NCBI GenBank assembly: GCA_910577675.1 | Contig: CAJTOR010000006.1 | Coordinates: 39,722 to 103,721, forward strand | DNA length: 64,000 bases | Origin: an uncultured Lachnospiraceae bacterium | GTDB lineage: Bacteria; Bacillota; Clostridia; Lachnospirales; Lachnospiraceae | Direction: 5' to 3' | Part shown: in pieces, positions 34,664 to 44,353 of the stretch | Position numbering within the stretch: position 1 is the first letter of the stretch | Layout: every line of letters begins with the position of its first letter | Program-made: the position numbers and the translations under genes | Notes under the pieces: generated by a model | Database searches by the model: none | The model's input: the letters and a program-made list of their open reading frames with translations, nothing else | What the model was told of the DNA's origin: nothing

Positions 34664-35239
34664 TTACGGTTCAAATTCAAGCGTAAGCTGTATTTCCTCC
34701 TCCGCTTCCGTCTTAAAATCCTCTAATTTATCTTGGTTTACCACCGGCAAATCTTCCAGGGATGCAATGCCGAAACTGCGCAGAAAATCCTCGGTTGTCC
34801 CAAACAAAATCGGTCTTCCGGGCGCATCCATGCGCCCCACCTCACAGGCAAGGTTATACTCGATCAGCTTGTTGACCGCGTGGTCACTCTTCACGCCGCG
34901 GATGGCCTCAATCTCCTGCTTTGTGATCGGCTGTTTGTACGCGATGATGGAGAGTGTTTCAAGCAGGACATCCGTTAAAACATGCTTCTTGGGGACATGG
35001 GCAATTTTTATCAGATGCTCGTACATGGAAGCTTTTGTGCACATCTGGAACGCCCCCTCAATCTCAATAATCTGGATACCGCGCCCATCCTGCTCATATC
35101 GCTCCATCATGCTGCGCACCACCCTGCGCACAGTATCCGTATCCTGCATTAGCGCGGCGGCAATCCTTGAAACTTCCACCGCCTCCCCCATTGTAAAGAG
35201 GATCGCTTCCACCGCCGCCTCAAGTTCCTTTATCTCCAT
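34664..35239 (-). CDS. scpB: Segregation and condensation protein B
   Basis: ScpB is the winged-helix (kite) partner of ScpA in the SMC condensin complex. The protein of 191 residues begins MEIKELEAAVEAILFTMGEAVEV and contains the conserved VLTDVLLETLSIIAYKQPITKQEIEAIRGV segment; the acidic C-terminus ends in ELTLEFEP-like residues. The ATG at 35239 follows scpA by 11 bp with GAGGGGGG as ribosome site. scpA lies directly upstream as usual. Confidence 0.95.
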   Translation of the reverse strand: MEIKELEAAVEAILFTMGEAVEVSRIAAALMQDTDTVRRVVRSMMERYEQDGRGIQIIEIEGAFQMCTKASMYEHLIKIAHVPKKHVLTDVLLETLSIIAYKQPITKQEIEAIRGVKSDHAVNKLIEYNLACEVGRMDAPGRPILFGTTEDFLRSFGIASLEDLPVVNQDKLEDFKTEAEEEIQLTLEFEP

Positions 35240-35250
35240 AATAGCCCCCC

Positions 35251-36018
35251 TCAAACCTCAAGCGGCGCGACATCCTCCGCCAGATAATCGATCTCAATAT
35301 CCTCAAACAATTCCTTCTGGCTGATTGCAACGCGCCCCATCTTCATCAGTTCAAGGATTCCCAAAAATGTGACAATAACCTCCATCCGGTCGGCGGCACC
35401 GGCAAGCAGCCCCCTGAAACTGAAATGCCGGTGCATCATGCCAAAATGCTGGATCTGCAATATCTTATCCGAAAGATTGACTTCCTCCCTCTCAATCCGC
35501 CCGAAACGACTGCGGATCGGGTCAATCTTATCATTCTGCCGTTTGATGACCGACTCAAAAACAGCATGAAGCTTTGAGAGCGTCAGACCGGCAAGCAGGT
35601 CGGCGGCGCGGATCTCCTCCTTGTACTCCTCAATCTCGGAAGGCAGCGTCCGGCCTTTAAAGAGAAGCATTGCCGCATCCATCTGACGGTCTTTCAGTTC
35701 CTGTGATATGTATTTGTACATTTTATACTCAAGCAGCCGCTCCACAAGTTCCTGCCTCGGGTCAACTATCTCGCCATCCTCCTTTATCTCACGGGGCAGA
35801 AGCATCTCAGACTTAATCCTTAACAGGGTTGCCGCCATTACCAGGAACTCACTCATAATATCCAGCTTCTTCCTCTCCATCTGCCGGATATATTCCATGT
35901 ACTGTTCCGTGATCTGTACAATCGGGATATCATATATATTTATTTTATTCTTGTCAATCAAATGCAGGAGCAAATCGAGCGGTCCCTCGAACGCCTCCAG
36001 TTTTACCGGTATTCCCAT
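35251..36018 (-). CDS. scpA: Segregation and condensation protein A
   Basis: ScpA is the kleisin of the bacterial condensin and bridges SMC heads. The 255-residue protein opens GIPVKLEAFEGPLDLLLHLIDKNKI, the family signature, with the LLRIKSEMLLP segment near residue 70 and a C-terminal winged helix. It is followed by scpB. The ribosome site AAGGTG is weak and distant. Confidence 0.95.
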   Translation of the reverse strand: MGIPVKLEAFEGPLDLLLHLIDKNKINIYDIPIVQITEQYMEYIRQMERKKLDIMSEFLVMAATLLRIKSEMLLPREIKEDGEIVDPRQELVERLLEYKMYKYISQELKDRQMDAAMLLFKGRTLPSEIEEYKEEIRAADLLAGLTLSKLHAVFESVIKRQNDKIDPIRSRFGRIEREEVNLSDKILQIQHFGMMHRHFSFRGLLAGAADRMEVIVTFLGILELMKMGRVAISQKELFEDIEIDYLAEDVAPLEV

Positions 36019-36117
36019 ATTAAATCCATTCTGTGCACCTTATTTTAATCCTCTAACAATATACTAATTTTTTATCCTGTTGTCAAGATTGTTTCTTATT
36101 TATAATATGCCCCGTTA

Positions 36118-37368
36118 TCAGCGCCCAAAGTACTGCTTCCACACCGAAAACAGCGCGTCCGAATATTTCGCTTTTGCCACGGCATCCGCTGTCACAAGAC
36201 GGATATTGCCAATTTCTTTCCCCCCGTATGAAAAAGTTACGCTCCCCGCGGGCGCTCCTGCTAAAACCGGAGCCATCAGCCCCTCCTCGTATGTGTAGGT
36301 GATCTCAATGGCATCCTTTTTGACATCCTTTGAGCAAAGTTTTGAAAATACCCCCTCCGGTTTAAGCGCAATCTCCTTTACAACCCCCGCCTTAACCGGC
36401 ACATTCCCGATTTCCGCCCCCTCAAAATCATAGGTAAAAAGCTGATAATTGGCAAACCCGTAATTTAAAAGTTCCGCCGCCTCCTTAAACCTTGTTTTTG
36501 TGTCCGGCGCAGCCATCACAACTGCAATCAGGTTCATGTCATCGCGCCTTGCGGTTGCTGAGAGGCAGTACTTGGCAAGCCCCGTCGAACCTGTTTTCAA
36601 GCCGGTAATTCCCTGGTAGGTTTTAATCAGCTTATTTGTGTTAGTCAGTCCAAACTCCGTCTGTCCCCTTGAAGTTGTATGTACAAAAGTATCCATCCAC
36701 ACCGTTGAATAATTGCTGATCTGGGGATATTTCATAATAAGCTCACGCGACATTTTCGCCACGTCGAGCGCGCAGGAATAGTGGCCGTCCGTATCCAGTC
36801 CATAGCAGTTGACAAAGTGGGTATTCTCCATGCCGAGCTCCGCCGCCCTCTCGTTCATGCGCGCGACAAAGGCTTCCTCCGAACCCGCAAGGAATTCAGC
36901 CATCGCAACACTCGCATCGTTCGCACTCGCAATGCTGATACATTTAATCATCGTTTCAACCGGCTGCTTCTCGTAAGGCTCAAGATAAACCTGGGAACCA
37001 CCCATTGAAGCCGCGTGTTCGCTGACTCCCACCTCGTCGGTAAGGCTTATTTTCCCGCTTTCCACCGCCTCGAAAATCAAAAGCAGCGTCATAATTTTTG
37101 TGATGCTTGCCGGGCGCAGCTGCTTGGTCGCATCCTTCTCGCAGAGTATCTCGCCGGTGGAACCTTCCATCAGCACATACGCTTCACTCGTTAAAGTAGG
37201 TTCCTCCGCCACAGTCCCCCACACGGGAAACACCCCTGCAAACACCACCAGGGCACAGAAAAAAGCAACTCCCCTCAACACTCCTCTTTTCGCCGCACCG
37301 CACCGGATAATAACCTTATTGCCCCCGGCTTTTTCTTTTGCCACCTGTGAATTTACAATATTCTTCAT
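36118..37368 (-). CDS. dacB: D-alanyl-D-alanine carboxypeptidase, sporulation-type (DacB-like)
   Basis: An exported penicillin-binding carboxypeptidase of 416 residues. A signal peptide (about residues 25-52) precedes the active site PASITKIM near residue 85, SANDASVAMAE (Ser-x-Asn) near 148 and KTGSTGLAK near 255, with a PBP5-like C-domain after about 310. The upstream SigE-type promoter matches Bacillus dacB, which shapes spore cortex; this is the main reason for the symbol. It differs from the second carboxypeptidase at 31555-32901. The start at 37368 lacks a strong ribosome site. Confidence 0.78.
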   Translation of the reverse strand: MKNIVNSQVAKEKAGGNKVIIRCGAAKRGVLRGVAFFCALVVFAGVFPVWGTVAEEPTLTSEAYVLMEGSTGEILCEKDATKQLRPASITKIMTLLLIFEAVESGKISLTDEVGVSEHAASMGGSQVYLEPYEKQPVETMIKCISIASANDASVAMAEFLAGSEEAFVARMNERAAELGMENTHFVNCYGLDTDGHYSCALDVAKMSRELIMKYPQISNYSTVWMDTFVHTTSRGQTEFGLTNTNKLIKTYQGITGLKTGSTGLAKYCLSATARRDDMNLIAVVMAAPDTKTRFKEAAELLNYGFANYQLFTYDFEGAEIGNVPVKAGVVKEIALKPEGVFSKLCSKDVKKDAIEITYTYEEGLMAPVLAGAPAGSVTFSYGGKEIGNIRLVTADAVAKAKYSDALFSVWKQYFGR

Positions 37369-37399
37369 ACTACCACGCGCCTAAATTATATCTTGCCAT

Positions 37400-37428
37400 A
37401 TTGTACGGGCGTACCGGATAATTTATGC
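37400..37428 (-). promoter_or_regulatory. SigE-type promoter of dacB-like gene
   Basis: GCATAAA, 14 bases, CGTACAAT on the minus strand. The -10 matches CATACAHT at seven of eight positions and the -35 matches KMATATT at five of seven. It lies about 32 bases before the ATG. Confidence 0.55.
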
Positions 37429-37446
37429 CTTATTTTCCAATTATTT

Positions 37447-37475
37447 GCATATTTTACTATATTTTACCATATAAG
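37447..37475 (+). promoter_or_regulatory. SigE-type promoter of small Ig-like gene
   Basis: GCATATT, 14 bases, CATATAAG on the plus strand. The -35 is a full match to KMATATT and the -10 matches six of eight. It lies 26 bases before the ATG and is 18 bp from the divergent dacB-like promoter. Confidence 0.45.
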
Positions 37476-37501
37476 ATATAAAAAACGGAGCTGCCGCATC
37501 A

Positions 37502-38071
37502 ATGTCCCGAAAGTCCCAAAAACACCGCATGCACCCACTGAAAAAGTATCTCCTGCTCGCTTTAGTGCTGATACTTCTCTCCCGCTTCAGACCCCTGATC
37601 TATTTTACCGGATGGCATTTTCCGTTCACCCCCCATTTTACAAAAAGCTATGTGCTGCTTGCCCCTGGGGAAACTTACACATTGAGTGTCGGCGGTTTCC
37701 CCGCAACCATTAGCTGTAAAAGTTCCGTCCCGCTTGTTGCAGCGGTTACACCTGGCGGCACCGTGCACGCGCTCAAATCTGGAAAAACAGTAATCACGGC
37801 AAAGCTTTTGGGGGAGGGCAAAAAAATAAGCTGCCTTGTCCACGTAACAAATCTAAACCAAACAAGCCTGGTACTTAGTGTGGGCGAAACGGAACGTCTT
37901 TATATCAAGGGATTCTTTTTTGGGTTCGGTGTGAAATTTAAAAGCGGTGACAATTCCGTTGCCAAAGTATCCAGAACCGGAAAAGTCACCGCTGTTTGTA
38001 AGGGAAATACCACCATAACTGCAACTTTAAAGGGAAAAGAATTCAGGTGCAGGGTAAAGGTGGTGGACTAG
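37502..38071 (+). CDS. Membrane-anchored Ig-like (Big_2) protein
   Basis: A protein of 189 residues with a basic N-terminus, one membrane helix (about residues 17-35) and an external part made of two Big_2 Ig-like domains (about 55-115 and 120-188). Each domain has the typical VAAVTPGGTVHALKSGKTVITA or VAKVSRTGKVTAVCKGNTTITA pattern. No other domain is present. It is divergent from the dacB-like gene behind a SigE-type promoter, so a role at the developing spore is possible but inferred. Confidence 0.7.
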   Translation: MSRKSQKHRMHPLKKYLLLALVLILLSRFRPLIYFTGWHFPFTPHFTKSYVLLAPGETYTLSVGGFPATISCKSSVPLVAAVTPGGTVHALKSGKTVITAKLLGEGKKISCLVHVTNLNQTSLVLSVGETERLYIKGFFFGFGVKFKSGDNSVAKVSRTGKVTAVCKGNTTITATLKGKEFRCRVKVVD

Positions 38072-38075
38072 GATA

Positions 38076-39242
38076 TCAGGCTAATTCTGACATCACTATA
38101 TTCTTTATTTTCCGGATCAGTGTTGCCGCCCGCCCGATCCCGATCTGCTGTGTGCCAAACAGCATTGTAATACCACAGGATGGTTCATTGGAAAAGAACA
38201 CTCCAAGCCACCCGTCCCATCCATATTCTCCCTCCCCGCTAAACAATGTGGTGCGGCTTCTCTCCCTGCACACCCGCATCAGATTTCCGTAAGTGTAGCC
38301 GGAAAGACATGGCCAGCCCTGCCACAAATACTTATCCTGCGACACTTCAAGCCCGCCGTGCGTAAGGTAATGTACCGCAAATTCCGGCAAAATCTGCTTT
38401 TTCTGCCACCTTCCGCCCTGAAGTAACATCTGTGCAAAATTTGCATAGTCATCGAGCGTGCCGCATAACCCGGCACCGCCGGACTGGAACGCAGGAACCA
38501 CATCCCTGTTATAGCGCAGCCCCAAATGATCCGTAGGGCACTCACAAAGCCCCGCACTGCCGTAATCATAGACCTTTGCAAGCCGTCCCCGCTTTTCCTG
38601 CGGCACATAAAAATCCATATCTTTCATGCCGAGCGGCAAAAAGAATTTTTCCATCAGAAAATCCCTGAAAGACATACCCGCCACTTCCTCCACAAGCGCG
38701 CCCAGGATATCCGCCGACGCGCCGTAACGAAACCTTGTCCCCGGCTCAAAAGCAAGTGCAGCGCCCGCCATCTTCTCAGCAAATTCCTTTGTTGTCATGG
38801 GCTGTGCTCCATAAAGCCGCTCCCCCAGCTCATAAAAGACCGCCCCGCTCTGCCTGCCCGCAGGGGAATCATCCGGATAGGATATCCCCGAAGTCATATT
38901 CATCAGATCGCGCACCATAATCGGATTTTCCACCGGGACAAATTCCCCGTCGCGGCAGACCTTAATATCCTGGAACTTGGGAAGGTACTCAAACAGATAA
39001 CCGCCAAGGTCTATCTTTCCCTGTGCCACCAAAAGCATTACCGCCGCAGCCGTTATCGGTTTTGTCATCGAATAAAGCCGGAAAATAGTATCCCTTGTAA
39101 GCGGGGTTTCATTCTCAATATCCCTTAATCCGCATTCGCAGTAAGCCTGTTCCTTCCCATCCTTTAAGATAAGCACATTGGCTCCTGAAACATCCCCTTT
39201 TTCCACAGCGCGCGCAAGCGCCTCACAAATTTTTTTCTCCAT
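38076..39242 (-). CDS. Serine hydrolase of the beta-lactamase / PBP4-like family
   Basis: A 388-residue cytoplasmic-looking protein (no signal peptide) of the class C beta-lactamase superfamily. The nucleophile is in LYSMTKPITAAAV (Ser-x-x-Lys near residue 58), FRYGASADILG (Tyr-x-x-Ser region) lies near residue 170, and the third motif falls in the YLTHGGLE segment near residue 300. Such proteins are esterases or peptidases rather than true beta-lactamases. It is the last gene of the long minus-strand run and ends 4 bp from the convergent Ig-like gene. Confidence 0.82.
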   Translation of the reverse strand: MEKKICEALARAVEKGDVSGANVLILKDGKEQAYCECGLRDIENETPLTRDTIFRLYSMTKPITAAAVMLLVAQGKIDLGGYLFEYLPKFQDIKVCRDGEFVPVENPIMVRDLMNMTSGISYPDDSPAGRQSGAVFYELGERLYGAQPMTTKEFAEKMAGAALAFEPGTRFRYGASADILGALVEEVAGMSFRDFLMEKFFLPLGMKDMDFYVPQEKRGRLAKVYDYGSAGLCECPTDHLGLRYNRDVVPAFQSGGAGLCGTLDDYANFAQMLLQGGRWQKKQILPEFAVHYLTHGGLEVSQDKYLWQGWPCLSGYTYGNLMRVCRERSRTTLFSGEGEYGWDGWLGVFFSNEPSCGITMLFGTQQIGIGRAATLIRKIKNIVMSELA

Positions 39243-39272
39243 GTTGCCTCCATTCGCTCTACTGCCTGAAAA

Positions 39273-39914
39273 TCATATAATTATATAAGGTCCATCCTTC
39301 ACCCATCCCTCATAGACCAGCTCCAATGAGCGGATTACTTCCCCTTTGGGGCGGATTGGAAATTCTTCGTGGCTTAGCACAAAGTATTTCACGTCAATCC
39401 CTTTTAATACCCCGATCATCTCCTTGAGCTTTTGCGCATTGTAGACGGATTTCACCACATGTTCCGCCCCATCCCCCCTAAAAAAGCGCTTGTCCCCCGT
39501 ATAGAGGGCATCCCCGCAAAAAGCGTACTCCCTCCCATAACAAAGCACCACACAGCCCTTCGCATGACTTGACGGAAGCGGTACTAAACGGATCGGGATA
39601 TCCGCCCTTAAAACGGTCTCCCCTATAACCTGCACTCCAAACCCCATATGTTTTATTGTTTCCCGCCCCGCATACAGCTCCTTAAAATGAATTTTTAAAA
39701 GATTATCCGTATGGTCGGCGTGGAAATGGGACAGCACAATGATCTTATCTTTTGTGATCCCTTCTATCCTCTCCCTCGCCACCACACAGCTCCCGACATC
39801 ATAAATAAACACCGCGTCGTCCGATTCAATAAAAAACACATCTGCGGAAAGCGGTTCTAACGTCGCCGGCAAATAAGTAATCTGCCCGCATATCCGTCTT
39901 ACCTCCTGCTGCAT
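39273..39914 (-). CDS. Metallo-beta-lactamase-fold hydrolase
   Basis: A small (213 residues) metallo-hydrolase. The HxHxDH motif is in VLSHFHADHTDN near residue 60, followed by PSSHAKGCVVL near 115 and FCGDALYTGD near 135, with a final VLSHEEFP histidine near 190. The substrate is unknown; the family includes lactonases and glyoxalase II-like enzymes. GGGGAGGAG precedes the ATG. It sits between DUF523 and the beta-lactamase-like gene and is probably co-transcribed. Confidence 0.82.
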   Translation of the reverse strand: MQQEVRRICGQITYLPATLEPLSADVFFIESDDAVFIYDVGSCVVARERIEGITKDKIIVLSHFHADHTDNLLKIHFKELYAGRETIKHMGFGVQVIGETVLRADIPIRLVPLPSSHAKGCVVLCYGREYAFCGDALYTGDKRFFRGDGAEHVVKSVYNAQKLKEMIGVLKGIDVKYFVLSHEEFPIRPKGEVIRSLELVYEGWVKDGPYIII

Positions 39915-39960
39915 AAAACTCCTCCCCCACTCGAGTTAAAGTTCCTCCCCAAATGCCGCC

Positions 39961-40386
39961 CTATAGATCGGAAGCATCCACCACCTTTATCCCGCGCTGT
40001 CGAAGTGCCTTTGCCAACATCCCCTCGCCTGGTATAAGCCTCCCGGTAAAGCTGCCGTCATAAACCTGCTTTGTGCCGCAGGAAGGGCTGCGCGGCTGTA
40101 GGACTGCCATGGATATTTCCTTCCCCTCAATTTTCTCAAGGACTTTCTTAACCCCCGCCCGAAAATACCCGTCAACATCCTCACCATTCTTGTTGACAGC
40201 AACGCCGTTTTTAAGTTCCACACATGCCCGCGGCACCGAAAGACCGCCCATCACCTCCGGGCAAACCGCAATAATCTCCTTATCTTCAAGGTATGAAAGC
40301 ACTCTGCTGCTGTAATTATTTTTTCCATCGTACTTACAGTTCTCCCCCAGAAGGCAGGCACTGACAAGCACTTTTTCTTTTTCCAT
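39961..40386 (-). CDS. DUF523 family protein
   Basis: A short protein of 141 residues of the DUF523 (YbbK-like) family. It begins MEKEKVLVSACLLGENCKYDG, the family signature with paired cysteines, then VCPEVMGGLSVPR near residue 55 and QPRSPSCGTKQVYDG near 105, another conserved cysteine segment. These cysteines suggest metal or redox chemistry, but no activity is established. The ATG at 40386 has AGGAGG upstream; the longer frame overlaps lgt and is not used. Confidence 0.88.
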   Translation of the reverse strand: MEKEKVLVSACLLGENCKYDGKNNYSSRVLSYLEDKEIIAVCPEVMGGLSVPRACVELKNGVAVNKNGEDVDGYFRAGVKKVLEKIEGKEISMAVLQPRSPSCGTKQVYDGSFTGRLIPGEGMLAKALRQRGIKVVDASDL

Positions 40387-40421
40387 TTTTTTCCTCCTGT
40401 CAAAAGGTATTTTCGGTCTAT

Positions 40422-41186
40422 CTATTTCGTTTCCGGCTCCTTTTCCAAAAATTTGGGGAACAGCATGTACAAAAGCGCCCCGCCCGCAACAATCCCAATC
40501 GAGATAATCTGTGAGGTGGACATCCATCCAATACTTCCGCGGTAATCGTTGCGCAAAAATTCCACAGCAAAACGCCCGATCCCATACAGTACCAAATATG
40601 CTGATGCAACGCGCCCATCCCTCGGATTCCTTGCGGCATAGAACAGGAGTATCCCGCAAATTAAAAAATCACCTGCGGAGGAAATCAACTGAGTCGGTAT
40701 AAGCTTAACATTATTCGGGGCAAATTTCGAATTGCGGAATGTAATCCCATACCAGGCATCTGTCTCCCTGCCGTAGCAGCACCCCGCAAAAAAACAGCCG
40801 AGCCGCCCAAGCCCCTGCGCCAGCGCCACCGCCGGCATCACAAGGTCAAAATATTTAAGGAAACTTACCTTCTTTTTGCGGCAGTAGAGAAAACCCGCTA
40901 AAACACCGCCGATAATGCCCCCGTAAACTACATACCCGTTCTTAAAATCCCACAAGATCGAAGGATCCTTAAAAATCGTCGGCAATTCCACAATATAGTA
41001 CAATAACCTGGTGCCGATAAGCCCCCCCACAATGGCACAGCACAGGATTCCCCACAAAATATCTTCGCTAAGCCCCCGTCTGCGCCCGCGGTATACACAC
41101 AGATAGTAAGCACTCAAAAAACCGAGGGCAATCATCAGCCCATACATATGGATGGTTACCGGTCCGATTGGAATATCATTAAACAT
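40422..41186 (-). CDS. lgt: Prolipoprotein diacylglyceryl transferase
   Basis: Lgt transfers diacylglycerol from phosphatidylglycerol to the lipobox cysteine of prolipoproteins. The 254-residue protein has seven membrane helices, the conserved GGLIGTRLLYYI segment near residue 55, and the signature GRLGCFFAGCCYGRETD near 130. At least two lipoproteins in this window would be substrates. GAAAGGA precedes the ATG. Confidence 0.95.
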   Translation of the reverse strand: MFNDIPIGPVTIHMYGLMIALGFLSAYYLCVYRGRRRGLSEDILWGILCCAIVGGLIGTRLLYYIVELPTIFKDPSILWDFKNGYVVYGGIIGGVLAGFLYCRKKKVSFLKYFDLVMPAVALAQGLGRLGCFFAGCCYGRETDAWYGITFRNSKFAPNNVKLIPTQLISSAGDFLICGILLFYAARNPRDGRVASAYLVLYGIGRFAVEFLRNDYRGSIGWMSTSQIISIGIVAGGALLYMLFPKFLEKEPETK

Positions 41187-41199
41187 TGTTTTTTCCTTT

Positions 41200-44100
41200 C
41201 TACTCTATACTTTTCAGCGATTCCACCATATCAATCTTCTTTAGCTTAAAATGCATCATCACACCGACCATAACTGCAAACAGCACGGTCAAAAGCCCGC
41301 TGTAAAGAAAACTTACAGGCTTGATAAGATGGCCGAACATCATCATGTCCACCTCGCAGGTCGTTATTACAAAGCCATGCAGAAGTTTTCCCCCCGCCAT
41401 TCCGAGCAGGATGCCAATCAGCGTCATCAGCACGTTTTCGCGGTACACATAACCGCTGACTTCCCCGTCATAAAAACCGAGTACTTTCAGTGTTGCAAGT
41501 TCGCGCCTGCGCTCCGTAATATTGATATTACTCAAATTGTACAGGACGATAAAAGCCAGCATCCCCGCACAGATAATCAGCACATAGACAATGATATTCA
41601 AACTTTTTAACATGTCGTCAATCTGCTCTTGCAGTGTGCTGGTAACAGAAACCGAAGCCACATTGCTGTTCTGCTTTAGGATATCGGCTGCGACCGCCTC
41701 CTCCGCAGCGGTGCCCTTCTCCTCAAAAATTAAGAAGCACTCGTTGTATTCCGGCATCCCGCCAAAAACTTTTTCATAGACAGCCTGCGTCATAAATACA
41801 TAGTGAAAAATATAATTCTCTGTCACCGCCCCGATTTTTACCGGGTAAAACGAGGACTCATCCTGCTTTAGCAGCACGGTGTCCCCCGCTTTAACACGCA
41901 GGAGTTTTGCAAGCTTTTCCGTCATGATAATCCCGTCATCATCGATCTTCCACACATCACCCGTTTTGCGGTCACGGAAGCAGAAAAACTTGTCAAACGC
42001 ATCGGAATTTGGCAGTACGACAAGGCTGATACTTTTTGCCGCATCTTTTCCTGCAATGTCCATCGCTGTTTCATAGGCCTTTGAAGCATCAGCAATCGCA
42101 TTATTCTGCATAAAGCTTGCAAAGAGTTCCTCTTTTTCTTCCTCACCCGCTGCCGGGGAAACTGTGACGCACCCTTCATAGAGCCACAATTCCCCGTACT
42201 GGATATGCGCCATGGCACCGATGGAATCCTTCAGGCCATAGCCTACTAAAAGCAGCGCCATACAGCCCCCGATCCCGATCACCGTCATAAAAAAGCGCTT
42301 CTTGTAGCGGAACATATTGCGCAGCGATGCTTTTCTTGTAAAACTTAAATGCTTCCAGATAAACCCGACGCGCTCTAACAAAATCCGCCTGCCCTCCTTG
42401 GGTGCCACTGGGCGCATCAGCGCCGCAGGCTGTTCTTTAAACGAGCGCATGCAGGCTGTGAGTGTTGCTGCCAGGGTGCAGAATACCGAAATCAGTATCG
42501 CTAACACCGAATAATACACATGGATCGGCATCACAGCTCCCGGCAGGCACGGGTACATCAGTTTGTAAGTTGTAATTACAATATATGGGAAGACTTTTCC
42601 GCCAAACAACACACCAGCAATGCTCCCGATCAGTGTCGCATACAGGGCATATTTTATATATTTTTTTGCAACTGCATGGCGGCTGTAACCGAGCGCCTTT
42701 AAAGTCCCGATCTGCGTGCGCCCCTCATCGACCATCCGCGTCATCGTGGTCAGGCTCACAAGCGCCGAAACCAGGAAGAAAATTGCAGGAAAAACTTCGC
42801 TGACCGCATCCATCCTGTCGGCATCCTGCTCAAATCCCACATAGGATTCAATTGTGTTGCGGTCAAGCAGATACCATTCTGTAAGTTCCATCGCATCCAC
42901 CTTTGCGCGGTTTTCCTCAATCTCCCTGTACGCATCGGCAATTTTTGCGCGGTTTTCCTCCAGGGTGGCATAATACTCCTGCTTATTTCGCGCCAGTTCC
43001 TCCTCCGATTCCTTCAGCTTTTTCTCCGAAGCATCAAGCTCCTCTGCCGCCCTGTCAAGTGCAAGGAGTGCTTCTTCCTTCCTTATGGTCAACTCTTCCT
43101 CCTGCTTTTTTAACTCCTCCTCCTGCCCTTCAAGCTCCTTTCTTAAAGCAGCTACCTGCTCCTCCGACTCGATGATCTTTTCCTCTGAAATCCCCATTAC
43201 CCCAAGAATCTGCTTGATATCCTCGGGTCCTTGGCTGATCTCCTTTAGCTGTTTGACATAGGCATCGTACTCCGCCCTCGCCTCAGAAACTTTAGTCTCT
43301 TCCTTCTCAAGCTGCGCAAAAGCAGCAGAAAGTGTCTGCTTCGCCGCTTCAATCTGCTCCTCGTACTCATAAAAACTTCCCGGCAAGGCTTCCTTTTGTT
43401 CCTTTAATTCCTTCCTGCCCTCCTCAAGCTTCACATAGCCATCCGCAATCTCTTTTTCGCCGTCAAGAAGCGCCTGCTCCCCTGAAAGAAGTTCTTTCTC
43501 ATTCTCCCCGACCTTTTTCTTTGCATCAAGAAGTTCATCGTATGCCTGTTTTTTCACCTCATCAAAACGCGAGAGAGCGCGGTTATAAGCCACCTCTTTA
43601 AGTGAAGCTTTCCCTTCCTCAACCAGTGTGTCGTACTTTGCGCTGTAGGAATCCAATTCTTTCGTACCCTGGAATACAACACACAATTCAGAGTAATAGT
43701 CCATTGAAAAACTATCCGGCGGCAGTACCAGATAACCTGCTATCTTCCCGTTCCCGATTGTTCCTGAGCCGCGCGCGGAAGACATATACCGCCCGGTTGT
43801 CACAGCGCCAACCACTGTCACAGTATCCACATTCAGTATTTCGGAAAGTTCCGTGTCCGTCCCCGTCTGGAAAGTAATGGTATCGCCGACAGAAAACCCA
43901 TAATTTTCCATAAATCTCTGATCCATGACGCACTCCGTCCGCTCTTTAGGCATCCTTCCCTCAAGCACCATGTAGGTGTTGACCGCTTCCGTATTTGAAT
44001 ACAGGCGCACGGCAACATCGGCATCCCCCTGGCGGACAAGCATATCCGCCGAATAAACGCCCTCCGCCGCAAGCACCCCCTGCGCCCCCCTGACCGCTTT

Positions 44101-44319
44101 AACATCCGCATCTTCCATGCCATATACTGACACGGCACGGACATCCATCATATTGGTCTTATCATAAAATAAATCCGCTGTCAGCAGCATGTCCGTCTTG
44201 CAGGCTCTAAGCCCTGCAAACATCGCCGCGCCGAGCGCCGAGAGCAGCAGGATCGAAATAAAACGCTGCAATGAGCCGCGTATTTCCCTGTGAAATTCCT
44301 TGCGCAAAGCATTCTTCAT
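41200..44319 (-). CDS. ABC transporter permease with two FtsX domains and a long coiled coil
   Basis: A 1039-residue MacB/FtsX-type permease. One membrane helix near residues 17-37 precedes an external MacB_PCD-like domain (about 40-235). A very long charged coiled coil follows (about 240-480, rich in Glu, Lys and Ala), then the first FtsX block of three helices (about 510-620), a second external domain and a second FtsX block (about 905-1020). Such proteins do not move solutes across the membrane but act mechanically on lipids, peptides or cell-wall enzymes. The ATPase gene lies directly upstream. The coiled coil would project outside the cell. Substrate unknown. Confidence 0.88.
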   Translation of the reverse strand: MKNALRKEFHREIRGSLQRFISILLLSALGAAMFAGLRACKTDMLLTADLFYDKTNMMDVRAVSVYGMEDADVKAVRGAQGVLAAEGVYSADMLVRQGDADVAVRLYSNTEAVNTYMVLEGRMPKERTECVMDQRFMENYGFSVGDTITFQTGTDTELSEILNVDTVTVVGAVTTGRYMSSARGSGTIGNGKIAGYLVLPPDSFSMDYYSELCVVFQGTKELDSYSAKYDTLVEEGKASLKEVAYNRALSRFDEVKKQAYDELLDAKKKVGENEKELLSGEQALLDGEKEIADGYVKLEEGRKELKEQKEALPGSFYEYEEQIEAAKQTLSAAFAQLEKEETKVSEARAEYDAYVKQLKEISQGPEDIKQILGVMGISEEKIIESEEQVAALRKELEGQEEELKKQEEELTIRKEEALLALDRAAEELDASEKKLKESEEELARNKQEYYATLEENRAKIADAYREIEENRAKVDAMELTEWYLLDRNTIESYVGFEQDADRMDAVSEVFPAIFFLVSALVSLTTMTRMVDEGRTQIGTLKALGYSRHAVAKKYIKYALYATLIGSIAGVLFGGKVFPYIVITTYKLMYPCLPGAVMPIHVYYSVLAILISVFCTLAATLTACMRSFKEQPAALMRPVAPKEGRRILLERVGFIWKHLSFTRKASLRNMFRYKKRFFMTVIGIGGCMALLLVGYGLKDSIGAMAHIQYGELWLYEGCVTVSPAAGEEEKEELFASFMQNNAIADASKAYETAMDIAGKDAAKSISLVVLPNSDAFDKFFCFRDRKTGDVWKIDDDGIIMTEKLAKLLRVKAGDTVLLKQDESSFYPVKIGAVTENYIFHYVFMTQAVYEKVFGGMPEYNECFLIFEEKGTAAEEAVAADILKQNSNVASVSVTSTLQEQIDDMLKSLNIIVYVLIICAGMLAFIVLYNLSNINITERRRELATLKVLGFYDGEVSGYVYRENVLMTLIGILLGMAGGKLLHGFVITTCEVDMMMFGHLIKPVSFLYSGLLTVLFAVMVGVMMHFKLKKIDMVESLKSIE

Positions 44320-44353
44320 ATAAAACCATCCTTATCTTCCTGATTGCCCTTAG

